A stretch of 64,000 bases of DNA from Psychroserpens damuponensis (GTDB lineage Bacteria > Bacteroidota > Bacteroidia > Flavobacteriales > Flavobacteriaceae): positions 297,001 through 361,000 of the forward strand of contig NZ_JXJO01000016.1 in NCBI RefSeq assembly GCF_000826655.1. Direction: 5' to 3'. Below the pieces are notes generated by a model. The model saw only the letters and a list, made by a program, of their open reading frames with translations, did no database searches and was not told where the DNA came from. This document shows, piece after piece, positions 27,486 through 36,739 of this stretch (its first letter is position 1; each line of letters begins with the position of its first letter). The position numbers and the translations under genes are program-made.

Positions 27486-27493
27486 TATTTTTG
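27486..27493 (+). promoter_or_regulatory. Candidate -7 element (TATTTTTG) of glyA
   Basis: TATTTTTG fits TAnnTTTG and lies 26 bp before the glyA ATG. A TTTG at 27459-27462 could be the -33 element, with a 23-bp spacer. Confidence 0.4.
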
Positions 27494-27518
27494 ATAAAAT
27501 TTAATTTAATCTTTATAT

Positions 27519-28790
27519 ATGCAACGCGATTCACAGATTTTTGAGCTTATTGAAGCTGAAAAAAACAGACAAATAAACGGTTTAGAACTTATTGCTTCAG
27601 AAAACTTTGTAAGTGACCAAGTTATGGAAGCTGCAGGCTCTGTATTAACAAATAAATATGCCGAAGGGTATCCAGGTAAACGTTATTATGGTGGTTGTGA
27701 AATCGTTGATGAGGTTGAGCAATTGGCTATTGATAGAGCAAAAACCTTATTTGGCGCAGTATACGCTAATGTGCAACCACACTCAGGAAGTCAGGCAAAT
27801 ACTGCTGTTTTTGCTGCATGCTTAAATCCTGGCGATAAAATATTAGGATTTGATTTATCTCACGGTGGACATTTAACACACGGTTCTTCTGTGAATTTCT
27901 CTGGTAAATTATACAAGCCAACATTTTATGGCGTAGAAGAAGAAACTGGTGTTTTAGATTATGATAAAATACAAGACATTGCCACACGTGAAAAGCCTCA
28001 AATGATTATAGCTGGAGCATCTGCTTATTCTCGCGATATTGATTTTAAGCGTTTTCGTGCTATTGCAGATAGTGTTGGCGCTTTATTGTTGGCCGATATT
28101 TCTCATCCTTCTGGATTAATTGCTAAAGGGATTTTAAATGACCCAATTCCGCATTGTCACGTGGTTACAACAACAACGCATAAAACATTACGTGGACCAA
28201 GAGGCGGATTGATTTTAATGGGAGAAGATTTTGATAACCCATTTGGATTAAAATTAAAAAACGGAAACCTGAAAAAAATGTCATCGTTATTTAATTCGGC
28301 TGTCTTTCCAGGAAATCAAGGTGGACCATTAGAACACATTATCGCAGCAAAAGCAATTGCCTTTGGAGAAGCGTTAACAGATGATTTCATGCATTACATG
28401 CTACAAGTTAAAGCTAATGCAGCAGCAATGGCTAAGGCACTTGTAGATAGAGGTTACCATATTATTTCTGGAGGAACAGATAATCACATGATGCTTATTG
28501 ACTTAAGAAACAAAGATATTACTGGTAAAGCTGCAGAAGAAGCTTTGGGTAAAGCTGATATTACGGTGAATAAAAACATGGTGCCATTTGATGATAAAAG
28601 TCCGTTTGTAACTTCTGGAATTAGAGTTGGTACAGCTGCTATTACAACAAGAGGTTTAAAAGAAACAGATATGGAAACTATTGTTGAGTTTATTGACCAA
28701 ACAATCTCTAACCATGACGATGATGCTAAGTTAGAAACGATTGCAAATCAAGTAAATGAGATGATGAGCGGTAAGCCTTTATTTGCTTAA
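27519..28790 (+). CDS. glyA: Serine hydroxymethyltransferase
   Basis: The 423-residue PLP enzyme interconverts serine and glycine while loading one carbon onto tetrahydrofolate. [32 protein letters not shown] is the N-terminal signature, [12 protein letters not shown] precedes the PLP lysine in [17 protein letters not shown], and [21 protein letters not shown] follows in the C-terminal domain. Length and start are standard. It is divergent from fahA, with a candidate promoter at 27486 and a strong terminator at 28814. Confidence 0.96.
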   Translation: MQRDSQIFELIEAEKNRQINGLELIASENFVSDQVMEAAGSVLTNKYAEGYPGKRYYGGCEIVDEVEQLAIDRAKTLFGAVYANVQPHSGSQANTAVFAACLNPGDKILGFDLSHGGHLTHGSSVNFSGKLYKPTFYGVEEETGVLDYDKIQDIATREKPQMIIAGASAYSRDIDFKRFRAIADSVGALLLADISHPSGLIAKGILNDPIPHCHVVTTTTHKTLRGPRGGLILMGEDFDNPFGLKLKNGNLKKMSSLFNSAVFPGNQGGPLEHIIAAKAIAFGEALTDDFMHYMLQVKANAAAMAKALVDRGYHIISGGTDNHMMLIDLRNKDITGKAAEEALGKADITVNKNMVPFDDKSPFVTSGIRVGTAAITTRGLKETDMETIVEFIDQTISNHDDDAKLETIANQVNEMMSGKPLFA

Positions 28791-28813
28791 TGAGATACAT
28801 CTTTTAAAATATA

Positions 28814-28846
28814 AAAGACCTTTCAAACCTGAAAGGTCTTTTTTTG
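28814..28846 (+). terminator. Rho-independent terminator of glyA
   Basis: AAAGACCTTTC (28814-28824) pairs with GAAAGGTCTTT (28831-28841) around a 6-base loop and is followed by a run of T. It lies 23 bp past the glyA stop codon. Confidence 0.9.
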
Positions 28847-28848
28847 TT

Positions 28849-29428
28849 GTCATTTTGAACTTGATTTAAAATCTCATATGTATGTAAAATGGAGATTCCT
28901 CACTACTTCGGAATGACAGCTCGCTTTTCAATTAAATTGATGTACCGCTTTTAAATTTACATTGAATTTGTTTGAAATTCCTCAATACGTTAAAATAATA
29001 AATTGCTTAATTTTTCTTCGGAAACGTTACATCATAAAAACACGATAGAATGCGCGATTTTAGTTAAGATTAAAAACTAAAACATTAAGCGTGTATCGTT
29101 ATTCTGAACTTGATTTAAAATCTCATATGTATGTAAAATGGAGATTCCTCACTACTTCGGAATGACAGCTCGCTTTTCAATTAAATTGATGTACCGCTTT
29201 TAAATTTACATTGAATTTGTTTGAAATTCCTCAATACGTTAAAATAATAAATTGCTTAATTTTTCTTCGGAAACGTTACATCATAAAAACACGATAGAAT
29301 GCGCGATTTTAGTTAAGATTAAAAACTAAAACATTAAGTGTGTATCGTTATTCTGAACATGATTTAAAATCTCATATGTATGTAAAATGGAGATTCCTCA
29401 CTACTTCGGAATGACAGCTCGCTTTTAA
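28849..29428. repeat. 249-bp direct repeat array, two full copies and one partial
   Basis: Copies start at 28849, 29098 and 29347, exactly 249 bp apart; copies one and two are nearly identical over their full length and copy three stops matching near 29428. Each unit holds a REP-like segment (ATCTC...GAGAT hairpin, then TCCTCACTACTTCGGAATGACAG) and, in copies one and two, a CTTCGGAAA motif. In copy three an internal 31-bp stretch between two CGCTTTT sequences is missing, and the unit runs into the 3' end of the downstream hydrolase gene. No open reading frame of note lies in the unit. Confidence 0.95.
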
Positions 29429-29430
29429 AT

Positions 29431-30360
29431 TTACTTTGAATTTGTATTCAAAAACTCTAGCGCCTTATTAAAATAGTCGTCTCCACCAACATTCCAAACA
29501 TCAGCATGCTTTGCTGTATCAATTTCTAATAACTCCTTTTGAGAACTAGAAATTTTATCAAAGTTATCTTGAGCATATTTAAAACTAATGCGTTCATCTT
29601 CATTGCCATGAACCAACAAAATTGGTTGGTTTATAGTTGCGCAATACTTCAATGGTTTAGCGTCATTTATATCAAATTGAGCAATAGCACCAGCTCGTTT
29701 AATAAGATAGTTTGAAAAAGGTTTAACACTAAAACCAGTATATAATTGAAAATAATCATTTACAGTCATAGTGATATCTGAAAACGCACTTTCGATAATG
29801 CCATATTTTATACGATCATCATAACCCATTGCTTGTAATCCAATAGCACCTCCTAATGATTGTCCCCAAACACCAAAGTGATCTAAATTTTCAGTAGCTA
29901 TTAAATAACTTATTAATGATTGTATATCTTTTTTTTCATTAACACCAAAAGAGCAAAAATCACCTTCGCTTTCACCATGAGCTCTAGAGTCTAACGCAAC
30001 AGAATTAAACCCATTTTTAGAAAGTAACTCGCTAAGTTCTATGAAGTGATTTTTATTAGAACGAATACCGTGTAATAAAATAATAGTGCCTTTTGGTTCT
30101 TCAAAATTTGTATATGTTATTCGAGAAGATAATTTAAATCCATCAAATGAGTTAACGGTTATTACCTTTCTTTTTATTTTAGAAAAAGGGTCTGCGTTTA
30201 TTTTATAGCTTACGTTATGATTTCGTTTAATTAATCCAACAACTGGGTTTCGTATTTCTGTTATTAGTCTAGGCACGAAGAAATGGATAAAAAGTAAACC
30301 TGAAATTAATATGATGAATAGAAAGTGTTTGAAAAATTTCAGTCTTTTTTTCTTAGTCAT
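29431..30360 (-). CDS. Membrane-anchored alpha/beta hydrolase
   Basis: The 309-residue protein has one N-terminal transmembrane helix (FLFIILISGLLFIHFFV) and then an alpha/beta-hydrolase domain: oxyanion-side HGIRSNKNHF, DSRAHGESEG, nucleophile serine in GVWGQSLGGAIG, acid in LLVHGNEDERI and histidine in DTAKHADVWNVG. It resembles the serine-hydrolase group used for esters or lipids; the substrate is unknown. I chose the ATG at 30360 because the longer frame to 30441 adds 27 residues that overlap repeat-like DNA. The gene end coincides with the end of the third 249-bp repeat copy. Confidence 0.75.
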   Translation of the reverse strand: MTKKKRLKFFKHFLFIILISGLLFIHFFVPRLITEIRNPVVGLIKRNHNVSYKINADPFSKIKRKVITVNSFDGFKLSSRITYTNFEEPKGTIILLHGIRSNKNHFIELSELLSKNGFNSVALDSRAHGESEGDFCSFGVNEKKDIQSLISYLIATENLDHFGVWGQSLGGAIGLQAMGYDDRIKYGIIESAFSDITMTVNDYFQLYTGFSVKPFSNYLIKRAGAIAQFDINDAKPLKYCATINQPILLVHGNEDERISFKYAQDNFDKISSSQKELLEIDTAKHADVWNVGGDDYFNKALEFLNTNSK

Positions 30361-30480
30361 ACGATATAATTTTAAGGCTTTTTTTACCGGAACAATCATT
30401 CTATTGAAATCGAGGCTCCTCAATACTTCAAACCTACGCAATAACGTATTATGCGTTGTTTTGAAATTTTAAAATCAAAA

Positions 30481-32043
30481 TCAATCTTCAACAAAAATGG
30501 TGCTCTTGTAAGCTCCTAAATCTGCAGGAGATGTTCTTGTTGCTCCTAAAATATCTGAAGCTATAATAAAAACATCACTAGCTTCTCCATTTGCTGCAGA
30601 GTCTGCTCCAATTCTCAACTTGTTTTCAAAAGGTGATTCAAAATCTGGATTGCTATTAAAAACGCAATCGTCATATAATTCAGTATTACTTATTAGGTAA
30701 TTGTCGTCACTAGAAAAATTACCACTAGTATCCTGAAAACGGATCAAACAATTTGTGAATTTAAAATTAAAATCATGTGATGTAATATTATCAAAACCAA
30801 TTTCAGGATTATCATTTCCGAAGATAATACAGTTATTAAAATTAGCTTCTATTAAGTCAATGCCTTGATCTAGATTGTTTTCATCTGTTACATAGTTATT
30901 TAAAAACACGGCTGGAAATTGTCTAAAACTGTTATTCCAATAATTTGCAATGGTACAATGCGTGAAATTGTATTTTCCGCCAAGAGTTCCAGCAAATGAA
31001 GATTGCCCGCTTGCATTAATTACCACATTTTCTGCAGTGATTGAAGTAGCTCGACCTAATATTCCGAAGTTACTAGAATTATAAATTTGAGAGTTGGTGA
31101 TGGTTAATTTGTCTTGTGTAGCATTAAAATTACCTTCGCTTAAAATACCAACAGTTCCATTTTTAATCGTTGCGTAATCAATGTCATTATCAATACTACC
31201 ATTGTACAACCAAATAGTTCCCCATTGTCCTGGAATATCTTCAAAAAGAGGCTCTAAACGATCGCCTTCAAAAATGACTTCGTTCTCTAAGGTTTCTTGA
31301 TCTGTACTTAGCGCTCCATTAACTTTTAACGAGGCATTATTAGTTACTAATAGACCAGAATTGGCATGAAAATGAACACGCGCTCCAGCCTCAACGGTTA
31401 ATACATCGCCTTGATCTACGGCTGCATAACCATAAATGACATAAGGTTTTTCGTTGGTAAAGGTAAGTTCATCATCTTCAAGAAAACGGCCTTGTAATGT
31501 CGTTTCGTCATCTGTGCCATCACCATCAACATCAAAGGTTAATGTTTCTACAATACCTGTAGTGTTATCTCGATTTGGATAAATAAATACGGCATCTTTT
31601 ATGAGGGTAACCAATTCTACTTTTTGTAGTTGATTACCACTATCAAACTCAATTGCATCTGTATATAAAAACTCTAAACTATTAAGTGCAAGTGTTTGGA
31701 TATCTGCTGTGGTTTCAACAAATATGAATAAACTATCATTGGCTAAAAGTTCTACATTTTCAAATTCTTTACCAGGAAGGCCGTCAACATTTAATCTATA
31801 ATTTGAACTTTCGCCTTGGCTTAAACGTACAGTAGGAATAGAAATATCATCATCACTTCGATTATACACTTTTAAATTATAGGTGCTTGAGCCGATATTT
31901 GAAAAAATAGTGTCTAAGTAAATGGTATCTTTAGAAAACCCAAGATTTCCTGAACTTGGTTCAAAATCAAAATCTTTTCGGCAAGAGCTCCAAGACATTA
32001 AAATGCCAATAGTTAATACAAAGTATATAATTTTTTTCGTCAT
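30481..32043 (-). CDS. Lipoprotein with parallel beta-helix domain
   Basis: The 520-residue product has an SPII signal (ILMSWSSCRKDF). Residues about 20-130 form an Ig-like domain (DTIFSNIGSSTYNLKVYNRSDDDISIP), followed by a right-handed parallel beta-helix marked by repeated short strands (GTVGILSEGNFNATQDKLTITNSQIYNSSNFGILG, ITAENVVINASGQ, FTHCTIANYWNN). Beta-helix lipoproteins of this kind often bind or cleave polysaccharides, but no catalytic residues are evident. The start is the ATG at 32043; a GTG twelve bases earlier is an alternative. The hydrolase gene follows after about 120 bp. Confidence 0.7.
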   Translation of the reverse strand: MTKKIIYFVLTIGILMSWSSCRKDFDFEPSSGNLGFSKDTIYLDTIFSNIGSSTYNLKVYNRSDDDISIPTVRLSQGESSNYRLNVDGLPGKEFENVELLANDSLFIFVETTADIQTLALNSLEFLYTDAIEFDSGNQLQKVELVTLIKDAVFIYPNRDNTTGIVETLTFDVDGDGTDDETTLQGRFLEDDELTFTNEKPYVIYGYAAVDQGDVLTVEAGARVHFHANSGLLVTNNASLKVNGALSTDQETLENEVIFEGDRLEPLFEDIPGQWGTIWLYNGSIDNDIDYATIKNGTVGILSEGNFNATQDKLTITNSQIYNSSNFGILGRATSITAENVVINASGQSSFAGTLGGKYNFTHCTIANYWNNSFRQFPAVFLNNYVTDENNLDQGIDLIEANFNNCIIFGNDNPEIGFDNITSHDFNFKFTNCLIRFQDTSGNFSSDDNYLISNTELYDDCVFNSNPDFESPFENKLRIGADSAANGEASDVFIIASDILGATRTSPADLGAYKSTIFVED

Positions 32044-32162
32044 ATTTATAACCACTTTTTGCGCGTGAGTGAACTACTAAATGTGCCTTAGGCACTCTTA
32101 GATACACAAATATAACTTTTGGAGTTCACATTTATTATGGTTACGAGTAAAATATTTTTAAT

Positions 32163-32900
32163 CTAGTTTTTGGTGTGCTCTTTGAGAATTTTTTTGAAGT
32201 CGTTACTATGTGTGAGAAGGACGTCAACTAACTCAAATTCATTTTCTTTTTTAAGAAGTTTGATATTTAAGTTTTGAGCGCTTAGATAATCGAAAAATAA
32301 TTGCTGATATGGTTTTGGGATTTCTAATTGTGACATCAAATATTTTTGATTAAAATAGGTGTTTGTTTCAAAAAATGTGATTAAATCTTCAGGCATGATA
32401 TAAACCACATCTGGTGCTTTGTTTTTATTTTTAAAGAGGTTGCCTATTAATTTGGCAACCGCAATTAGGTCTAAGGTTGGTTGTAAGTTGTCTCCACTTT
32501 CAAAGGTTCGTTTTTTATAGGCTATTTGTCCTTGTTTTGCTGTGTTTGATGCCAAAGACAAGGTGTCTAGCATTTTTTCTTTAATTTTTGTGACTTCAAC
32601 TTCATCTAACTCGTTAGTAATTTTTTTAAGTTCTATAACGATGTCATCTTCAAAATGAGACTGTGATAGGCTTATAAATTGTTGCTCATGAAAATAAGAG
32701 TTAATCACTAAAACATCATTGACTTTAGCTTCTATTTGAAATGTGCCTTTATCATTAGTATAGGTTAAAATGTTTTGTGTTCTGTTTATAATTTTAGCAC
32801 CTTTTACAGCAGATTCACTGTCATATACAACGCCTTTTATAATTTGTGCTTGCGTTACTAAGGGAACGAGCAAAACAACGAGAAGTTTTAGAGATTTCAA
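32163..32900 (-). CDS. Exported CarboxypepD_reg-like domain protein
   Basis: The 245-residue protein has a signal peptide (MKSLKLLVVLLVPLVTQAQ) and a carboxypeptidase regulatory-like domain (residues 20-95: IIKGVVYDSESAVKGAKIINRTQNILTYTNDKGTFQIEAKVND), followed by a helical region of unknown role (FKNKNKAPDVVYIMPEDLITFFETNTYFN). Such proteins are frequent in Bacteroidota envelopes; the function is unknown. It has no operon partners on the same strand at close range. TTTCCGAAG lies upstream at 32938. Confidence 0.7.
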   Translation of the reverse strand: MKSLKLLVVLLVPLVTQAQIIKGVVYDSESAVKGAKIINRTQNILTYTNDKGTFQIEAKVNDVLVINSYFHEQQFISLSQSHFEDDIVIELKKITNELDEVEVTKIKEKMLDTLSLASNTAKQGQIAYKKRTFESGDNLQPTLDLIAVAKLIGNLFKNKNKAPDVVYIMPEDLITFFETNTYFNQKYLMSQLEIPKPYQQLFFDYLSAQNLNIKLLKKENEFELVDVLLTHSNDFKKILKEHTKN

Positions 32901-32997
32901 TAGTTTAATTGTTGGTTGTATGTCTAAATCTAAGACATTTCCGAAGAAAATAATGACACGTTAAGAGAGTTTAACAACTATATTAATGTTCTCTTAA

Positions 32998-33384
32998 CTA
33001 AAAAAGTTGCATGACATCATCAGGAATACGTGTCGGTTTATTGGTGTTATAAGACATAAAACACCATTTGGTTTCTGAAGTGGCAAGAAGTTTATTGGTT
33101 TTTTTATTGTAGATATCAACAGTTCTTATAGATCGTAAAGCGCCAGATTTTACAGCATAGGTTTTTAATACTAATTGATCATCTAAAAAGGCTTCGGCTT
33201 TATATTGTATGTGATGACTAAGTAAAACCCAATAATAGGATTTATGTGTAGTTTCTGAAGTTTTAAATTCCCAATGAGCCGCAGCAATATCTTGAACCCA
33301 ACGTACATATTCTATATTGTTGACATGATTTAAATGGTCTAAATGATCTTTAGTAACAGTAAGTTCTTGCTCGTAGGTTTGCAT
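32998..33384 (-). CDS. Acyl-CoA thioesterase, hot-dog fold
   Basis: The 128-residue protein is a 4-hydroxybenzoyl-CoA/YbgC-type thioesterase that hydrolyses acyl-CoA. The active-site region is TKDHLDHLNHVNNIEYVRWVQDIAAAH, where the Asp/His and Asn lie at the start of the long helix, followed by VLLSHHIQYKAEAFLDDQLVLKTY and the strand SETKWCFMSYNTNKPTRIPDDV. It is a single domain of usual length. The substrate chain cannot be told. Upstream are the two tandem CarboxypepD_reg paralogues; a CTTCGGAAA motif lies in the first of these at 33434. Confidence 0.85.
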   Translation of the reverse strand: MQTYEQELTVTKDHLDHLNHVNNIEYVRWVQDIAAAHWEFKTSETTHKSYYWVLLSHHIQYKAEAFLDDQLVLKTYAVKSGALRSIRTVDIYNKKTNKLLATSETKWCFMSYNTNKPTRIPDDVMQLF

Positions 33385-33423
33385 TTTTTTTAAATTTCTT
33401 GAATTAAAATTTAAAAGTATGTA

Positions 33424-34503
33424 TTATTCTTTTCTTCGGAAAATATTAGTGATGTTATATAGAAAGTTTCCAACAGTGGTACGATCGAGTTCACGATTTT
33501 TAATGTTTTGGCGTTTTACTTTTCTTGCTTTGTTTTTCTCTGTTTTATTCTTGTCATAATTACTAATGATGTAACTTGGATATCCAGAAGCAACAATTGT
33601 TGTAAGTTCTGACAGATCTTCTGTCATTTTTATTTTATAAAACCGTTTATCATTTATCTTAACTTTCTTAGGTTTTACACCAACAAATTCAAATTTTAAT
33701 TTATTTCCTGTTTCAGCTTCAATAGAGAAGTTGCCATCAAAATCTGATTGAGTAATAACTTTTGATTGTAAATTAGTAATCTTAACTCCAGGTAATGGTA
33801 AACCATCAGTTTTAGAAACGATATTTCCTTTTATTGATGCTATAAGAGTGGATATTGTATCTGTTTTTACTGCCTTGTTATCAGATTCGAGATGATTTGT
33901 TTTTATATAAATTTGATGGTTTCCAAAATCTGTAATAGTGACTTCTGTAGTTTTAAAACCCTTGGCTTCAATAATTAGGACGTCACCTAATTTTCCTTTT
34001 AATTTGAAATTTCCAGCAATATTTGTACGTGTAGAATTATAGCTTCCTTTAACCATTACATTTACATTAGGTATCGGAAATTGATGAGAATTATAAATAG
34101 TGCCATGAATAGTTTTACTATTTAAAATTGAAGTCCCCATTTTACCATTAACCATTTGGTTTTTTAGGGAATTTACCTTTACAATTCTAGATTTACCTTG
34201 CGCTTTCACATCTTGCGTTCCAAAACTAAAAAAAGCGAAAAGGGTGGAGGCTACATAACTCAAATAGTTGTTTTTCTCTTTTCGGCTTAAAACAAGTTCT
34301 CTGTTGAGCTGTGTAGATTTAAAACGACCGCAGATTTTACCTTTGTCTAAAAATGTTTTAACAATTTGTTCGTCGGTTTTTGAAGTGAAATCATAGACTG
34401 TTTTTTCGCAAGATGAACAATGACGACCTTGTTGTTGTAGTGTCATTTTACTCCAATCTTCATGACACGGGTTTGGGATGTTTATGTTTAGGCTGGTTCT
34501 CAT
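33424..34503 (-). CDS. CarboxypepD_reg-like membrane protein with N-terminal Cys/His motif (paralogue A)
   Basis: The 359-residue protein starts with a compact Cys/His motif (NPCHEDWSKM, GRHCSSCEKTVYDFT, CGRF), likely a small metal-binding or redox domain in the cytoplasm. A transmembrane segment follows (SYVASTLFAFFSFG, near 88-104), then two carboxypeptidase regulatory-like domains: GTIYNSHQFPIPNVNVMVKGS and GNIVSKTDGLPLPGVKITNLQ. The C-terminus ends NIFRRKE. It is a tandem paralogue of the next gene (2 bp away), sharing near-identical first 100 residues and last 25. The function is unknown. Confidence 0.75.
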   Translation of the reverse strand: MRTSLNINIPNPCHEDWSKMTLQQQGRHCSSCEKTVYDFTSKTDEQIVKTFLDKGKICGRFKSTQLNRELVLSRKEKNNYLSYVASTLFAFFSFGTQDVKAQGKSRIVKVNSLKNQMVNGKMGTSILNSKTIHGTIYNSHQFPIPNVNVMVKGSYNSTRTNIAGNFKLKGKLGDVLIIEAKGFKTTEVTITDFGNHQIYIKTNHLESDNKAVKTDTISTLIASIKGNIVSKTDGLPLPGVKITNLQSKVITQSDFDGNFSIEAETGNKLKFEFVGVKPKKVKINDKRFYKIKMTEDLSELTTIVASGYPSYIISNYDKNKTEKNKARKVKRQNIKNRELDRTTVGNFLYNITNIFRRKE

Positions 34504-34505
34504 GA

Positions 34506-35252
34506 TTACTGTTTTCTTCGAAAAATGTTACTCATATCATAGAGTAGTTGTCCTGTTGTAGAACGCTTTTTGCTTTCATTTTTGCTGTGTGTGTCTTCTA
34601 TTTTGGGATCATGTAGAATAACTTCTCCCATAATTGAAATATCTGAAGATTCAAACGCGATATTATACAGGTTTGAATGAGATACTTTAACTTCTTTTTT
34701 ATCATAACCTAAATATGAGAATACTAATATGTCACCTTTTTTTACTGCAAGTTTATAATGACCATTAACATCAGTTTGAGTCCCTTTCTTAGTTCCTTTA
34801 ATGACAATAGTAACGCCATGCATGGGCAAATCATTTTGACTATCTGTTACTGTGCCAGAAATAATTTTATGTAACACTGAAACAGCGATTTTTCCTTTTA
34901 TCGTTGGATTATGAGTAGCGTTTACAGCTTCAATCTTAGGTGGTTCTTGAGCTTGTGCATCTATAGAGCCAAAGCTTAAAAAAGCAAAAAAGGTTGAGGC
35001 AACGTATGAGAGGTAATTGTTTTTTTCTTTTCGACTTAAAACGAGTTCTCTATCTAATTGAGTTGTTTTAAATCTACCACAAAGATTATTTTGAGCTTGA
35101 TATGTTTTGATAATATGTTCATCGGTTTTTGAAGTGAAATCATAAACTGTTTTTTCGCAAGATGAACAATGACGACCTTGTTGTTGTAGTGTCATTTTAC
35201 TCCAATCTTCATGACAAGGTGTTGGAATGTTGATGTTTAGTGTTGTTCTCAT
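34506..35252 (-). CDS. CarboxypepD_reg-like membrane protein with N-terminal Cys/His motif (paralogue B)
   Basis: The 248-residue protein begins TPCHEDWSKM...GRHCSSCEKTVYDFT...CGRF, a transmembrane stretch (SYVASTFFAFLSFGS) and then a single carboxypeptidase regulatory-like domain (SGTVTDSQNDLPMHGVTIVIKGTKKGTQTD), ending NIFRRKQ. Paralogue A has two such domains, so the pair differ mainly by one domain copy. The first 100 residues are almost identical between them. A candidate operator or promoter is not evident in the 83 bp upstream. Confidence 0.75.
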   Translation of the reverse strand: MRTTLNINIPTPCHEDWSKMTLQQQGRHCSSCEKTVYDFTSKTDEHIIKTYQAQNNLCGRFKTTQLDRELVLSRKEKNNYLSYVASTFFAFLSFGSIDAQAQEPPKIEAVNATHNPTIKGKIAVSVLHKIISGTVTDSQNDLPMHGVTIVIKGTKKGTQTDVNGHYKLAVKKGDILVFSYLGYDKKEVKVSHSNLYNIAFESSDISIMGEVILHDPKIEDTHSKNESKKRSTTGQLLYDMSNIFRRKQ

Positions 35253-35335
35253 GATTCAAAGAACCAAAAGAAATCGATGTTTTAAAAGTAAGAATGAGTG
35301 AACGGTACGTTTGAGCGAGTGAACCAATTAATTAT

Positions 35336-36367
35336 CTATTTCTCAAAAACCTCTACCTCAAATAATTTGTCCCAACGTTTACCAGTAACAAAAAGTGTTT
35401 TAGTTTCAGGATTGTAAGCGATACCGTTTAGAACATCTAGACCTGCATGTTGCGTTACTAAATTATGTAGTGGTGAAAAATCGATAACCCCTTCAATGGC
35501 ACCATTTTTAGGGTTAATAATAGCGACACCATTTTTTTGATAACGATTAGCATAAATTTTTCCATTAACGTATTCTAATTCGTTAATGCCAACAATTTTC
35601 CCTTTGTTGGTATAGACTTGAAGTTTAGAATCTTCAACTAGAGTTTCAGGGTTTAGCAACCAAATTTGCTCTGTTCCATCACTTTTATAAATGTTTGTAC
35701 CATCATTACAAATTCCCCAGCCTTCTTTACTTTTTCCGTAGGTAAAGCTACTTGTTTTTTCAAATGTATTTACATCATATACAAAGCCCATGTTTTCTTG
35801 CCAAGTAAGCTGGTAAATGTGATCATTCATAATGGTTAAACCTTCACCAAAATATTGATTATCTATGGCTTTATTTTGAAGTACTTCTCCTGTTTTATAA
35901 TCTACTTTTCTTAATTTAGATTCGCCGTATTGACCTGTGCTTTCATATAAAACGCCCTCATAAAATTCTAAACCTTGAGTGTAAGACGTGATATCATGAG
36001 GATATTCATTAATGATTTTATAACCATACACTTTTGGTGATTGGTTATTTAAAATGGTAATGTTTGTTTTTATTTCTTCGGAAACATCTCCTGTGTTAAC
36101 TATTGCTGTTACCGTTTGCACTCCTAAAAGTGCATCATCTAATTTAAAAGTCTCACTAACTGTCGCTCCATTTAATGTATAATTAACTGAAGAAATTTCA
36201 ACGCCTTTAGGGTTTTTTATAGAAAGTTTCAACGTTTCACCAAGCGATACAACATTGTTTTTAGCATCTGTTGTTATTGAAAGGCTAGATTTTTGAGTAT
36301 TAGAATTTCCGCAGGAAATAATAGTGATGCTTAAAATGGTGATTACGAACGCTTTAATTGATTGCAT
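35336..36367 (-). CDS. Glutaminyl-peptide cyclotransferase, beta-propeller type
   Basis: The 343-residue lipoprotein (SPII site IISCGNSNTQ) contains an Ig-like N-terminal region and then the plant-type glutaminyl cyclase beta-propeller, with the family block YPHDITSYTQGLEFYEGVLYESTGQYGESKLRKVDYKTGEVL. These enzymes convert N-terminal glutamine to pyroglutamate in exported proteins. The C-terminus (NGIAYNPETKTLFVTGKRWDKLFEVEV) is also typical. CTTCGGAAA (36076) encodes Val-Ser-Glu-Glu. It is followed after about 80 bp by paralogue B. Confidence 0.85.
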   Translation of the reverse strand: MQSIKAFVITILSITIISCGNSNTQKSSLSITTDAKNNVVSLGETLKLSIKNPKGVEISSVNYTLNGATVSETFKLDDALLGVQTVTAIVNTGDVSEEIKTNITILNNQSPKVYGYKIINEYPHDITSYTQGLEFYEGVLYESTGQYGESKLRKVDYKTGEVLQNKAIDNQYFGEGLTIMNDHIYQLTWQENMGFVYDVNTFEKTSSFTYGKSKEGWGICNDGTNIYKSDGTEQIWLLNPETLVEDSKLQVYTNKGKIVGINELEYVNGKIYANRYQKNGVAIINPKNGAIEGVIDFSPLHNLVTQHAGLDVLNGIAYNPETKTLFVTGKRWDKLFEVEVFEK

Positions 36368-36428
36368 TTTTATAGAGATTTGTGTGCAAGTTATTTAATA
36401 AAATTCAGTTTAAAAAATCAAATATATT

Positions 36429-36461
36429 TTTGGATTATAGTTTTAAAAGATTGTATCTTTG
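36429..36461 (+). promoter_or_regulatory. Promoter of the SRP RNA gene
   Basis: TATCTTTG (36454-36461) is a good TAnnTTTG -7 element, with TTTG at 36429-36432 as a -33 element and a 21-bp spacer. The predicted start falls at about the first base of the RNA. Confidence 0.7.
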
Positions 36462-36466
36462 CACTC

Positions 36467-36560
36467 GGCAAGTCCTACACAACCAGCTCCTGTTGAATCC
36501 TCCAGGTCGGGAACGAAGCAAAGGTAAATGGTCGTAGCGGTGTGATGTAGGTAGCTTGCC
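36467..36560 (+). ncRNA. ffs: Signal recognition particle RNA, small bacterial type (4.5S-like)
   Basis: The 94-base hairpin starts GGCAAG and ends CTTGCC. The long stem pairs the TCCTACAC stretch on one arm with the GTGTGATGTAGG stretch on the other. The conserved tip is CCAGGTCGGGAACGAAGCAA with the GGTAAATGG arm opposite, the Ffh-binding tetraloop region. It targets secretory proteins to the membrane with Ffh. A run of seven T follows at 36561 as terminator. A 66-aa frame on the minus strand here is a shadow. Confidence 0.88.
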
Positions 36561-36739
36561 TTTTTTTGTGCTCAATGTTGACGTCTTTTTTAAGACTGAT
36601 TATTATAAATAGAAGAGATTTGTTAGTTAAAACTGGCAAATCTTTTTTCATTTTTATCAAACTTGTAAAATTCATTAGTAATTTTACACCTTTAAGTAAG
36701 CGTCATAGGCTAATTGCTAATCGCTAAAACCCGTTTTAA

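Noticed and set aside
29431-30441. Longer start (30441) for the hydrolase gene
   Set aside because: The extra 27 residues come from repeat-like DNA, and an ATG directly before the membrane helix is at 30360.
36475-36675. A 66-aa minus-strand reading frame over the SRP RNA
   Set aside because: It overlaps a well-formed SRP RNA with its own promoter and terminator, and the peptide shows no domain.
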